Positions 17,862 to 26,675 of a stretch of DNA of 64,000 nucleotides are shown here, in pieces. The notes beneath the pieces were generated by a model. It was not told the DNA's origin and searched no databases. It saw nothing but the letters and a program-made list of their open reading frames with translations. The stretch's first letter is position 1, and every line of letters starts with the position of its first letter. This DNA comes from Candidatus Brachybacter algidus (GTDB taxonomy: Bacteria; Bacteroidota; Bacteroidia; Chitinophagales; Saprospiraceae). The stretch covers positions 1 to 64,000 of the forward strand of contig JADJSK010000012.1 of NCBI GenBank assembly GCA_016711705.1, in the 5' to 3' direction. The position numbers were made by a program, and so were the translations under genes.

Positions 17862-19129
17862 ATGGCTGATCTAACCTCTAACTTCCTCGGCATCAAATCC
17901 CCCAACCCTTTCTGGCTGGCCAGTGCGCCACCGACAGATAAAAAATATAATGTCCTCAGAGCATTGGAAGCAGGCTGGGGCGGCATCGTCTGGAAAACAT
18001 TGGGCTCACAGGTAAAGAATGTGTCTTCACGATATTCCTCCGTCAACTATGGCGGTAAGAGAATGATGGGTTTCAATAACATCGAACTCATCAGTGATCG
18101 ACCACTGGACATCAATCTCAGAGAAATATACGAAGTCGTAAAAGAATTTCCAGATCGTGCCATGATCGTTTCGCTGATGGCGGATAATGATCGAAACTCC
18201 TGGCACGAATTAATCAAAAAATGTGAAGATGCGGGCGCAATGGGCTTCGAACTCAACTTCGGCTGCCCGCACGGAATGACGGAGCGCGGCATGGGAGCAG
18301 CAGTAGGGCAAGATCCGGAGATCGCCAAAATGGTCGTGGAATGGGTCATGGAAAAAGCAACGATTCCTGTGATCACCAAACTCACGCCTAATATACATTC
18401 CGTAGTGCCCACGGCCAGAGCTGCAGTCAGGGTGGAACCAATGCACTGAGCCTAATCAATACCATTCAAAGTGTGACAGGTGTGGATCTTGATACACTCG
18501 TTACAAATCCCTACGTCGCAGGTAAAAGTGTCTTCGGAGGCTATTGTGGCCCGGCAGTCAAACCAATTGCCCTCAAGATGCTGACCACTGTGGCGCAGGA
18601 TGAATTGACCTCCAAAGTACCCGTTTCCGGCATCGGCGGTATCAGCACCTGGCAGGATGCGGTAGAATTTATGCTGCTGGGAAGCACCACCGTTCAGGTA
18701 TGTACGGCTGTGATGAATCATGGATTCAGGATCATCGAAGATTTGTGCGAAGGCATGAGCAACTGGATGGACGAAAAAGGATTTACCAAAGTAGAAGATT
18801 TCATCGGAAAGTCTGTTGAAAAGATCACGCATTGGGAAGATCTCGACATCAACTATCATCACATTGCTAAGATAGACCAGGATAAATGTATCCATTGCGG
18901 CTTATGCTACATAGCCTGTGAAGACACTTCTCATCAATCCATTTCACTTACTTCCGGTCATCCTTACAACCATTACAACGTCATCGAAGAGGAATGCGTA
19001 GGCTGCAATCTGTGCAAACTCGTCTGTCCGGTGGAGGATTGTATCACTATGGAAGAACATCGGGTCGGTCCTGAATATGTCAACTGGAAAGAATGGCAAA
19101 AACGAGGACTTCCATTGAATGATCATTGA
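17862..19129 (+). pseudogene. preA: NAD-dependent dihydropyrimidine dehydrogenase subunit PreA, one-base frameshift
   Basis: The catalytic FMN and iron-sulfur subunit that reduces uracil or thymine. It reads as PreA in two frames: 17862 to about 18427 (KSPNPFWLASAPPTDKKYN, ELNFGCPHGMTERGMG) and then one frame over to 19129 (QGGTNALSLINTIQSVTGVD onward). C-terminal cysteine motifs CIHCGLCYIAC and CVGCNLCKLVCPVEDC bind two 4Fe-4S clusters. Restoring one base near 18427 gives a 422-residue protein of normal length with unbroken similarity across the join. Everything else is intact, which favours a sequencing error or a very recent mutation. As written, translation stops soon after the shift, so the subunit would lack its iron-sulfur domain. 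Confidence 0.88.
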
Positions 19130-19146
19130 CTTTATAAGACATTGAT

Positions 19147-19184
19147 AATCTATTAATTATAGATTCTTCAATCAAGAATTGAAG
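19147..19184 (+). terminator. two tandem hairpins after preA
   Basis: AATCTAT-taatt-ATAGATT (19147-19165) is followed immediately by CTTCAAT-caaga-ATTGAAG (19166-19184). Both stems are perfect 7-bp. There is no T-tract, so the terminator call is tentative. Confidence 0.4.
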
Positions 19185-19277
19185 ACACAGAACTTAAGTT
19201 AGTGTATAGATGTTATTATCCTGGTAATTTGCTAGCACAAGATTTAGTAAACATGAGGTTTTTACCTTATTTTTTAC

Positions 19278-19285
19278 TATCTTTG
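19278..19285 (+). promoter_or_regulatory. probable Bacteroidota -7 element for gyrB
   Basis: TATCTTTG matches the TAnnTTTG -7 consensus, 28 bp before the gyrB start. No clear TTTG -33 box is found at the usual 19-bp spacing. Confidence 0.5.
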
Positions 19286-19312
19286 TGCACTTTTTAAAAG
19301 GGTAAAAATTAT

Positions 19313-21274
19313 ATGTCAGAAATAGTAGATGATCCTCAGGATAGAGGAAATTATGATGCGAGTAATATCCAGGCACTTGAAGGTTTGGAAGCAGTCAGAA
19401 AACGTCCCGGAATGTACATCGGTAGCACCGATACCAAAGGGCTTCACCATTTAGTATACGAAGTAGTAGATAACTCGATCGATGAACATTTAGCGGGTTA
19501 TTGTGATATGATCACCACAATCATTCATCCTGACAATTCCATCACCGTAATTGACAATGGTCGTGGTATTCCTACAGGAATGCATGAAAAATTGCAGAAA
19601 TCGGCCTTGGAAGTGGTAATGACCGTACTACACGCCGGTGGAAAATTCGACAAGGACACTTACAAAGTATCCGGTGGACTTCACGGTGTAGGTGTATCTT
19701 GTGTAAATGCATTGTCAGTTTATCTAAAGGCTGAAGTGCGCAGAGAAGGAAAAATTTTCCAACAGGAATACAGCAAGGGGATACCTACTTCAGAAGTTGT
19801 TGTCGTAGGTGAATCAACTGAAACAGGTACTACTATTACATTTAAGCCTGATAATACCATTCTGGAAACATTGGAATATAAGTATGAAACCCTTGCTGTA
19901 AGGATGCGTGAACTAGCTTATCTAAACCAAGGTCTTACCTTATCTCTAATCGATGAAAGGCTGGATGACGAAGGAAAAATTAAGCAGGAAACATTCCACA
20001 GTGAAGGCGGACTTGCAGAATTTGTAACTTACCTGGATCAGTCGAGAACTTCTATTATTGCTAATCCTATTCACGTCATAGGCAAAGAAGATAACGTTGA
20101 AGTGGAAGTTGCCCTGCAATACAATACTTCTTATTCTGAAAATATATTCTCTTATGTAAACAACATCAATACACGCGAAGGTGGCACGCACGTAAGTGGA
20201 TTCCGTCGAGCGGTGACAAGATTGTTCAAACAATATGGTGACGATAACGGCTTTTTCAAGAAAATGAAATTTGCCGTTTCAGGAGAAGACTTTAGAGAAG
20301 GCTTAACTGCCATCGTTTCTGTGAAAGTTCAGGAACCACAGTTCAAAGGTCAAACCAAAGGAGAACTAGGTAACTCTGAAGTGACAAGTATCGTCAGCCA
20401 GATCGTCGGAGAAAAATTAAAACATTTCCTCGAAGAAAACCCGAATGAAGCGCGTAAGATACTTGATAAGGTTGTCGTAGCAGCATCCGCAAGGGAAGCA
20501 GCTCGTAAAGCCCGTGAAATGGTGCAGCGTAAAAATATCCTTACAGGAGGTGGCCTTCCGGGTAAGTTGGCGGATTGCAGTAACAAACATCCTGCAGAAA
20601 GTGAGATCTTCCTTGTCGAAGGAGACTCGGCGGGTGGAACTGCAAAGCAAGGCCGCGACAGACATTTTCAGGCTATTCTGCCGCTCAGAGGTAAGATCCT
20701 GAATGTGGAAAAAGCCATGGAACACAAGATCTACGAGAACGAAGAGATCAAAAACATGTTCATCGCACTTGGTGTAAGCATCGAAGAAAAAGATGGCGAG
20801 AAGATCCTGAACATCGAAAAACTTAGATATCACAAGGTAGTCATCATGTGCGACGCGGACGTCGATGGTTCACATATCACTACATTGATCCTTACTTTCT
20901 TCTTCCGCTTCATGCGTCCGCTGATCGATAATGGATATATCTATATCGCAGCACCACCGCTTTATTTAGTAAAACGGGGTAAAGATTTCAAGTATGCATG
21001 GAACGAGGCAGACAGAAAAGAAGCTGTCTTATCAATGTCGAAAAAGGAAAATGACGACAGCGTGAAGATCCAACGATACAAGGGTCTTGGAGAGATGAAT
21101 GCGGAGCAACTTTGGGATACCACAATGGATCCTACTACAAGAACATTGCGCCAGGTAACGATTGAAGATGCTGTGGAGTGTGACAGAGTATTCTCCATGT
21201 TGATGGGAGAGGAAGTGCCGCCAAGAAGACATTTCATCGAGACTCATGCCAAATATGCGAGAATAGACGCGTAG
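19313..21274 (+). CDS. gyrB: DNA gyrase subunit B
   Basis: A 653-residue type IIA topoisomerase ATPase subunit that, with GyrA, introduces negative supercoils. The N-terminal GHKL ATPase has VRKRPGMYIGST, EVVDNSIDEHLAGYCD, DNGRGIPTG and GGLHGVGVSCVNALS. The TOPRIM region has LVEGDSAGGTAKQGRDRHFQA and MCDADVDGSHI. The C-terminus has QRYKGLGEMN and ends in the usual DPTTRT...RR region. Length fits GyrB. ParE is the alternative, but QRYKGLGEMNAEQLW and the overall layout favour GyrB. It is transcribed alone and followed by an intrinsic terminator. Confidence 0.95.
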   Translation: MSEIVDDPQDRGNYDASNIQALEGLEAVRKRPGMYIGSTDTKGLHHLVYEVVDNSIDEHLAGYCDMITTIIHPDNSITVIDNGRGIPTGMHEKLQKSALEVVMTVLHAGGKFDKDTYKVSGGLHGVGVSCVNALSVYLKAEVRREGKIFQQEYSKGIPTSEVVVVGESTETGTTITFKPDNTILETLEYKYETLAVRMRELAYLNQGLTLSLIDERLDDEGKIKQETFHSEGGLAEFVTYLDQSRTSIIANPIHVIGKEDNVEVEVALQYNTSYSENIFSYVNNINTREGGTHVSGFRRAVTRLFKQYGDDNGFFKKMKFAVSGEDFREGLTAIVSVKVQEPQFKGQTKGELGNSEVTSIVSQIVGEKLKHFLEENPNEARKILDKVVVAASAREAARKAREMVQRKNILTGGGLPGKLADCSNKHPAESEIFLVEGDSAGGTAKQGRDRHFQAILPLRGKILNVEKAMEHKIYENEEIKNMFIALGVSIEEKDGEKILNIEKLRYHKVVIMCDADVDGSHITTLILTFFFRFMRPLIDNGYIYIAAPPLYLVKRGKDFKYAWNEADRKEAVLSMSKKENDDSVKIQRYKGLGEMNAEQLWDTTMDPTTRTLRQVTIEDAVECDRVFSMLMGEEVPPRRHFIETHAKYARIDA

Positions 21275-21330
21275 CAGAAGTCAGAAATTAGAATTTAGAA
21301 AGGCTTTTAAAGGACATATAATAAAGAAAA

Positions 21331-21361
21331 GAGAGTACCTTGTGGTATTCTCTTTTTTTTT
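21331..21361 (+). terminator. intrinsic terminator of gyrB
   Basis: GAGAGTACC-ttgt-GGTATTCTC (9-bp stem with one G-T pair) is followed by a T-tract of nine bases, 57 bp after the gyrB stop. Confidence 0.85.
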
Positions 21362-21380
21362 AACCACAAATTTTTGAAGG

Positions 21381-21746
21381 ATGAATATTGCAGCTCAAAT
21401 CGTTGTCGGCCTTGTAGCATTGATACATTTGTATATTCTATGGCTCGAAATGTTTGCCTGGACTACGAGGGCACCAAAGGTTTTTAAAGGATATCCTGCA
21501 GAATACTTTCCAAAGACTGTAACACTGGCCGCCAACCAGGGCTTGTATAATGGTTTTCTTGCGGCAGGATTGATCTGGTCGTTTTTTATTTCTGATCCAA
21601 TTTGGTCGGCGAATGTAGCCTATTTCTTTCTCGGTTGTGTGGCGGTAGCCGGATTGTATGGCGCTGCAACAGCACAGAAAAAGATACTTTTCGTGCAGAC
21701 GATTCCTGCTATTGTGGGGATATTGTTTGCGTATTTTGGAAGGTGA
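21381..21746 (+). CDS. DUF1304 small membrane protein
   Basis: A 121-residue protein with four predicted membrane segments. IAAQIVVGLVALIHLYILWLEMFAWTT, a conserved NQGLYNGFLAAGLIW and a final VQTIPAIVGILFAYFGR match the DUF1304 family. Its function is unknown. The start is only 19 bp from the gyrB terminator, so a promoter within or overlapping the terminator is needed. A gggtaat heptamer run follows the stop codon by 3 bp. Confidence 0.85.
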   Translation: MNIAAQIVVGLVALIHLYILWLEMFAWTTRAPKVFKGYPAEYFPKTVTLAANQGLYNGFLAAGLIWSFFISDPIWSANVAYFFLGCVAVAGLYGAATAQKKILFVQTIPAIVGILFAYFGR

Positions 21747-21749
21747 GGA

Positions 21750-21773
21750 ATGGGTAATGGGTAATGGGTAATA
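21750..21773 (+). repeat. tandem gggtaat heptamers
   Basis: Three to four gggtaat units immediately after the DUF1304 stop codon. Confidence 0.8.
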
Positions 21774-21932
21774 ACGCAAAATATTCAATTTAATTCCAAA
21801 TCCATATTTGCTATTTATAAAATCAGTGTAATCATTTAATCCGTGTAATCCGTGATTCAGACAAATAGGTAATCGGGACAATCTTTAATCTTCTAGCGTC
21901 TAGTTTCTAGAATCTGATATCTAGAATCTGTC

Positions 21933-23090
21933 TTATTTCGCGCCACCATAGATTCCTGAAGAAGGAACTCCTAACAACCAGTATTGGCCAACTCTTTCGT
22001 ACCTTTCACCATATCCTTTGTAATAGACAATAATTTGATAATTATTCGATGTCTGGTAGTCATTACCTTCGATGTTAGTATGGTCAAATGAGCCGTTTTT
22101 TAACTTTTCTGCATAGAAATAATCGTAATAACCTTGTTTCATAAGGATCGTGGTAGTATAATATTTCTTTTCAGGAACATAGGTCATTGGTTCGGAAGAA
22201 ACGTTATTGCCCCATTCATTGAACTGGCCCATGACATATACCGGGTTTGCTAATGGGGCTTCAGCTTTAAGATAAAAATGGACCTGACAATAATCACTTT
22301 CCATTAGATCATTAGTATTGTCCAGAGATTCAATTATAAATGAACCATTGAGATCGGGATATGCTATGTTTCCACTTCGAGAAGTGATATCATCATTTCG
22401 TAAAAAAACTTCTGTTCGATCGTCATATCGCTCCAGGTTTTCAACTTTAAAACTCGGCCTTCTCATGCTTCTAAGATCTAAATACCGAAATTCTTTACCT
22501 GCGGGAAAGGAAGTTTCATTGATATAGTCATAAAGCAACTTATCGTTTCGAACAAATTTTGGGGCAATCAAAGGTTTATTCTTTATTTCTGCACTGATGC
22601 CAAACATCTGATCACTTACTACAAATCTTCTGGTAATGATCGGACTATTGTCTTCTTCTTTATATACATGAATCAGGTAGTTGCCTGACTTTGTAACCCC
22701 CACTAAATCATTAGGAAAACTAAAAACATATTGTGTGTAGACGACCCTGGTATTAACAGAGTAGGCGTAATCTCTAATCTCTTGATCATTGAATCCTTCA
22801 AGATATTCTAATTCGTTTAACGAGCTTGGATTCCAATTCGCATCACATTGAACGATCCGGTATTTATAGTAAGTGAAATCTCCATTAAGATCATCAAAAA
22901 TCATCTCCAATGGTTGCCCACTATTCAAAAAAGTAATCGGAAAACCATTATTGAAGCCTAGTGGCCGCAAAATGACAGTTTTTATTTCATCACTATAATT
23001 GTAATCATAATTAACCAGTTCCTTCGGTTGGGCAAATAGAATGAAGGGCAATAAAAATGCGATGAATCCTGTAAAAAAACCTTTGATCAT
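21933..23090 (-). CDS. type IX secretion system plug protein (DUF5103)
   Basis: A 385-residue secreted or periplasmic protein with a signal peptide ending FAQ at residue 21. The body, ELVNYDYNYSDEIKTVILRPLGFNNGFPITFLNSGQPLEMIFDD, CDANWNPSSLNELEYLEGF and VYVMGQFNEWG, fits the T9SS plug family (formerly DUF5103). In the studied Flavobacterium system a protein of this family closes the periplasmic side of the SprA translocon when no substrate is engaged. No other T9SS gene lies in the window. It is a solitary minus-strand gene, convergent with DUF1304. Confidence 0.85.
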   Translation of the reverse strand: MIKGFFTGFIAFLLPFILFAQPKELVNYDYNYSDEIKTVILRPLGFNNGFPITFLNSGQPLEMIFDDLNGDFTYYKYRIVQCDANWNPSSLNELEYLEGFNDQEIRDYAYSVNTRVVYTQYVFSFPNDLVGVTKSGNYLIHVYKEEDNSPIITRRFVVSDQMFGISAEIKNKPLIAPKFVRNDKLLYDYINETSFPAGKEFRYLDLRSMRRPSFKVENLERYDDRTEVFLRNDDITSRSGNIAYPDLNGSFIIESLDNTNDLMESDYCQVHFYLKAEAPLANPVYVMGQFNEWGNNVSSEPMTYVPEKKYYTTTILMKQGYYDYFYAEKLKNGSFDHTNIEGNDYQTSNNYQIIVYYKGYGERYERVGQYWLLGVPSSGIYGGAK

Positions 23091-23416
23091 AGAGGTAAAT
23101 CTTAGTATAATGGCCCAAAAGTAAGGTTATCCGTTGAAAATCAGGAATATTCCTGTAAGTAAAACAATTTGAAAGTATTGAAACGCAATAAAGGACGGAT
23201 TTATTAAAGGGTTGTGTGTTAAAATTAAAATGTCTGAATCGCGCTTGCCGGCCAAGATAGGAAAGGATTAGGGGGATTAAGGAATTTCATAGTTTGGTAT
23301 TCTGATGATTTGTGTCTAAACCATTTAAAGACATCTTAGAAATATTACTACAAAAAATTCTCATTATAGCATTTCCTAAAAATATATCTTTACCAAAGTA
23401 AAAGAAAATCTAGCGA
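23091..23416. other. spacer between divergent genes, no gene seen
   Basis: 326 bp between the plug gene and the membrane-protein gene. No convincing open frame or repeat is seen. A TATCTTTA at 23,381-23,390 could be a -7 element for the downstream gene. Confidence 0.4.
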
Positions 23417-24967
23417 GTGTCTATATCACAAGGTAATATTCTGTCCTTTGCGAAACAATTGTTTTTGGCACTCATCGTCTATTGTTTTTTAATTCTCTGT
23501 TTAGGTTACGAGTTTGGAAGTGGAGATCAAACAGAATTCATTCCATTGCTCCGCGACAATATTCTAAATGGATATTTCAAGAAGGATTTTTTTGTACAAA
23601 ACTACTTGCTTTCTGGTCATGATGTCAGACATGGAGTAATTGCCACTTGTGACATTGGGAATAGGTTTCTGGAGTTGAATTGGTGGTTATTCATCTTGCA
23701 TTTTTTATCCGGCATGGTCATGATTCTTGGAGGAATGGCGGTTCTGGGACATTTTACTAAAAACAAAGCACTACTTGTTGCAGCCCTTTGTATTATTTGG
23801 GGCATCTTATATGGGATCAATTTAGGATCAAATGAGATCTATTACGCTCAATTGCTCCCTTCTCTTCTTGCAAAATCCTGCCTTATATGGGCTATATATT
23901 TTTACATAAAGAATAAAATTACTATCTGGCCTGCCTTCGTTATCCTTGGGAGTTACTGGCAGGACATGGCAGCAATTCAAGTCTTTTTGCTATTGACCGG
24001 TTCGAACTTTATCGTTTTTTTTCTGCCTTGGTTACGCCGTAAAGTTTCTTTTAAGAATTTATTTAAACAAATCAATCTTTTACCCAACTTCGTTTTTCTC
24101 GGATATGTAATCATATTTATTTTTCTGAAATCAGGTTTATTAACATCCAATAATACAACTGACAGCAAGCCTTTGATTGATATTCTAATGTGGAGAGTTG
24201 GGCACCATTTTGATCCTGCGCTATATTCATTGCGCAATTATTTGACATTTGGATTCGTAGTCATCCCTTCTCTTTTCTTAATTTACAAGAGAAATATCAG
24301 GATTTTCATATTCTGTATTTTAGCCTTGTCTGGATGTCTTATCTATGCTTTATTATATCAAGTATTTCCCCAAATCATCATGACTCAATGGTTTAAGACG
24401 ACGATCTGGGTTAAATTAATATGCTTCGGTGCACTCTTTATTTACACGATGGAGTTTATCTTTTTGATGTTTGGAAAACAAAGAAAACTTAATGTCCAGG
24501 CTGCTTTATTAACCGGACTTTTAGCACTTGGTATCTATAAAGGTCCATTGCATGACGTGCCATATCAACTTCCGTTTACCAAAGCACAGACAGACGATGA
24601 GGTAAGCATAGCTTTATTGGCCAGGCAAAAAACAGCCAAAGATGCACTCTTCCTGATACCTCCTGACAATAGTACTTTTAAGATCTGGTCAAAGCGCAGT
24701 TGTTTTGTAGATTACAAGTCGACCGTTTTCGATTCAAGGGTGCTCGAAGATTGGTTGTCAAGGATCACTCTTGTTTATGGTATTTCACTGTCGGATCAAG
24801 GCGGGCTTCTTGCTTATCCTAAAATGAGGGCACGATATAAAGATTTTCTTCTAAGTCCCACGAACCTTAACAAAATAGGGGTCACCAATTTTATTACAGA
24901 AGAAGTCCTGCCACAATATACATTGCTCGGTGAGGCAGGCAGATGGCGTCTATATAAGGTGAAATGA
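23417..24967 (+). CDS. polytopic membrane protein of unknown function
   Basis: A 516-residue protein with about ten membrane segments spread over residues 10-385, then a soluble C-terminal domain of ~130 residues. Start is GTG at 23417. The first external loop, YEFGSGDQTEFIPLLRDN, is acidic, and the C-terminus has FLIPPDNSTFKIWSKRSCFVDYKS. The layout recalls membrane glycosyltransferases of the PMT/GT39 type, but no sugar-transfer signature is certain. It has no obvious operon partner. Confidence 0.6.
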   Translation: MSISQGNILSFAKQLFLALIVYCFLILCLGYEFGSGDQTEFIPLLRDNILNGYFKKDFFVQNYLLSGHDVRHGVIATCDIGNRFLELNWWLFILHFLSGMVMILGGMAVLGHFTKNKALLVAALCIIWGILYGINLGSNEIYYAQLLPSLLAKSCLIWAIYFYIKNKITIWPAFVILGSYWQDMAAIQVFLLLTGSNFIVFFLPWLRRKVSFKNLFKQINLLPNFVFLGYVIIFIFLKSGLLTSNNTTDSKPLIDILMWRVGHHFDPALYSLRNYLTFGFVVIPSLFLIYKRNIRIFIFCILALSGCLIYALLYQVFPQIIMTQWFKTTIWVKLICFGALFIYTMEFIFLMFGKQRKLNVQAALLTGLLALGIYKGPLHDVPYQLPFTKAQTDDEVSIALLARQKTAKDALFLIPPDNSTFKIWSKRSCFVDYKSTVFDSRVLEDWLSRITLVYGISLSDQGGLLAYPKMRARYKDFLLSPTNLNKIGVTNFITEEVLPQYTLLGEAGRWRLYKVK

Positions 24968-25189
24968 TAGCACTGTTGGATTGCAGGTTGAAGAGATTTG
25001 AGGATTGAAGAATAGGTTACTTTATATTCTCTGAAATTTGAATAGAAAACTTTGATAAATTGGTAAATGAAGTTGAGGAAAGTGTATTTTAACACTTAGT
25101 CATTTGTGAAAATAGACCACTTTTCGAAAGACTTCATTTGATATAATTGTCAGATATTTTGATTTACTTTGGTAAAAATTTAAAACATC

Positions 25190-26248
25190 ATGGGTTCATT
25201 TATAAAAAGTCTGGGTTATTACGTCCCTAAGAATGTTGTCAAAAATGAAGATCTCATCAAACACATGGATACTACGGACGAATGGATCCAGGAGCGTACC
25301 GGTATTCAGGAACGCAGATATGCTACCCGTCATGAAGAATCGACAGTTTCCCTGGCAGCCAATGCAAGCCGTATGGCCATCGAGCGGGCTGGAATAGAGG
25401 CATCAGAAATAGATTTTATTATTTTTGCCACACTCAGTCCCGACTATTTTTTCCCGGGTTGTGGCGTTTTACTCCAAAGAGAGTTGGGTATCACCGGCAC
25501 TGAATGTGGTGCGCTTGACGTGAGAAACCAATGCTCCGGATTTATATATGCATTGAGTGTCGCCCATCAATTTGCTTCAGGTGGCGTCTACAAAAATATT
25601 CTTGTGGTCGGTGCAGAGGTCCATTCGATGGGTCTCGACTACACGACTCGGGGCAGAAATGTATCCGTCATATTTGGCGATGGTGCCGGTGCCGCTATCG
25701 TTCAACCAACAGATCAAAAAGATACAGGTATTCTTGCCACATGTATGCACAGTGACGGTACACATGCCGAGGCCTTGGCATTTATCAATCCTGGTTGTCA
25801 TGGAGGAAGATATGGAGATGTTGAGAAATACGGCTATGATGAATCTCTCGACTTTGGAGGTACTTTTCTGACTCAAAAAATGATCGACGACTCTTTAATC
25901 TATCCCGAGATGAATGGCCAGTTTGTATTCAAAAATGCAGTTCAGAAAATGCCGGAATCCATCATGGAAGTACTGAATAAAACCGGCTACAAACCATCAG
26001 ATCTCAAAATGCTTATCCCCCATCAGGCCAATCTTCGTATCGCATCCTTTGTCCAACATAAACTTCAACTCCGCGATGATCAAGTCTATAACAACATCCA
26101 GAAATACGGCAATACGACCGCCGCGTCAATTCCTATCGCTTTGACAGAAGCTCACGATCTGGGGTTATTCTCTTCCGGTGATCTCGTTTGTCTGACTGCT
26201 TTTGGTAGTGGATTTACATGGGGAGCGGTGCTGATGCGTTGGGTTTAG
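25190..26248 (+). CDS. fabH: 3-oxoacyl-[ACP] synthase III
   Basis: A 352-residue ketosynthase III that condenses acyl-CoA with malonyl-ACP to start fatty acid synthesis. The active-site Cys115 is in DVRNQCSGFIYAL. The His is in MLIPHQANLRI (~277) and the Asn in KYGNTTAASIP (~307). The acyl-CoA binding start TDEWIQERTGIQERRYA is typical. Length is slightly above the common ~330. It is monocistronic. FabH-like homologues in secondary metabolism are possible, but no such cluster is present. Confidence 0.92.
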   Translation: MGSFIKSLGYYVPKNVVKNEDLIKHMDTTDEWIQERTGIQERRYATRHEESTVSLAANASRMAIERAGIEASEIDFIIFATLSPDYFFPGCGVLLQRELGITGTECGALDVRNQCSGFIYALSVAHQFASGGVYKNILVVGAEVHSMGLDYTTRGRNVSVIFGDGAGAAIVQPTDQKDTGILATCMHSDGTHAEALAFINPGCHGGRYGDVEKYGYDESLDFGGTFLTQKMIDDSLIYPEMNGQFVFKNAVQKMPESIMEVLNKTGYKPSDLKMLIPHQANLRIASFVQHKLQLRDDQVYNNIQKYGNTTAASIPIALTEAHDLGLFSSGDLVCLTAFGSGFTWGAVLMRWV

Positions 26249-26345
26249 GCAATGAATAATGATTAGTGAATAATGAATAATAAGAGTGGACGGGTATCTC
26301 TTGATCTGAATTGCAGGCGATCATTGGATTGACAAAACAAAGAAT

Positions 26346-26396
26346 TGGGGATCGTAATCCCCAAAAAGAAGATTATTTGGGGATTACGATCGCCAA
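26346..26396. repeat. long inverted repeat after fabH
   Basis: GGGGATCGTAATCCCCAAA pairs with TTTGGGGATTACGATCGCC with one mismatch across a short AT loop. Each arm is itself partly palindromic (GGGGAT...ATCCCC). It may act as a bidirectional 3'-end structure for the convergent fabH and metZ genes. Confidence 0.7.
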
Positions 26397-26450
26397 AAGT
26401 GGATAAAATAGTTTGTTTTTTTATAAAATTGATGGCTTCTGGTCGTTGGA

Positions 26451-26473
26451 GGCACGAGTTAAAAACTCGCGCC
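26451..26473. repeat. REP-like hairpin
   Basis: GGCACGAGTT-aaa-AACTCGCGCC forms a 10-bp stem with one mismatch. Confidence 0.6.
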
Positions 26474-26675
26474 AGCGTGCAATTAGGCAGTTTTTAAACT
26501 TGTCTGTTTGGCCCCTTTAGGGGTCTCCTATTTGTAATAACGTAGATATAGGTTGACTCCTGCCCCGCTAGGAGTTACCTTTTTCATAATACGTATAATA
26601 ACAATTATCGACTTAACCTTCAATCAGAGCCACACTGCTTGCTCTAATTGTCAAATGCCCATTATCCATTGTTAA

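Larger units (their letters stand above)
26249..26675. repeat. spacer with several strong hairpins
   Basis: No gene is supported. The convergent spacer after fabH opens with aataatga-type words and contains four palindromic units: 26346-26396, 26451-26473, a GGCCCCtttaGGGG unit near 26512-26523 and ACTCCT-gccccgct-AGGAGT near 26556-26575. Confidence 0.6.
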
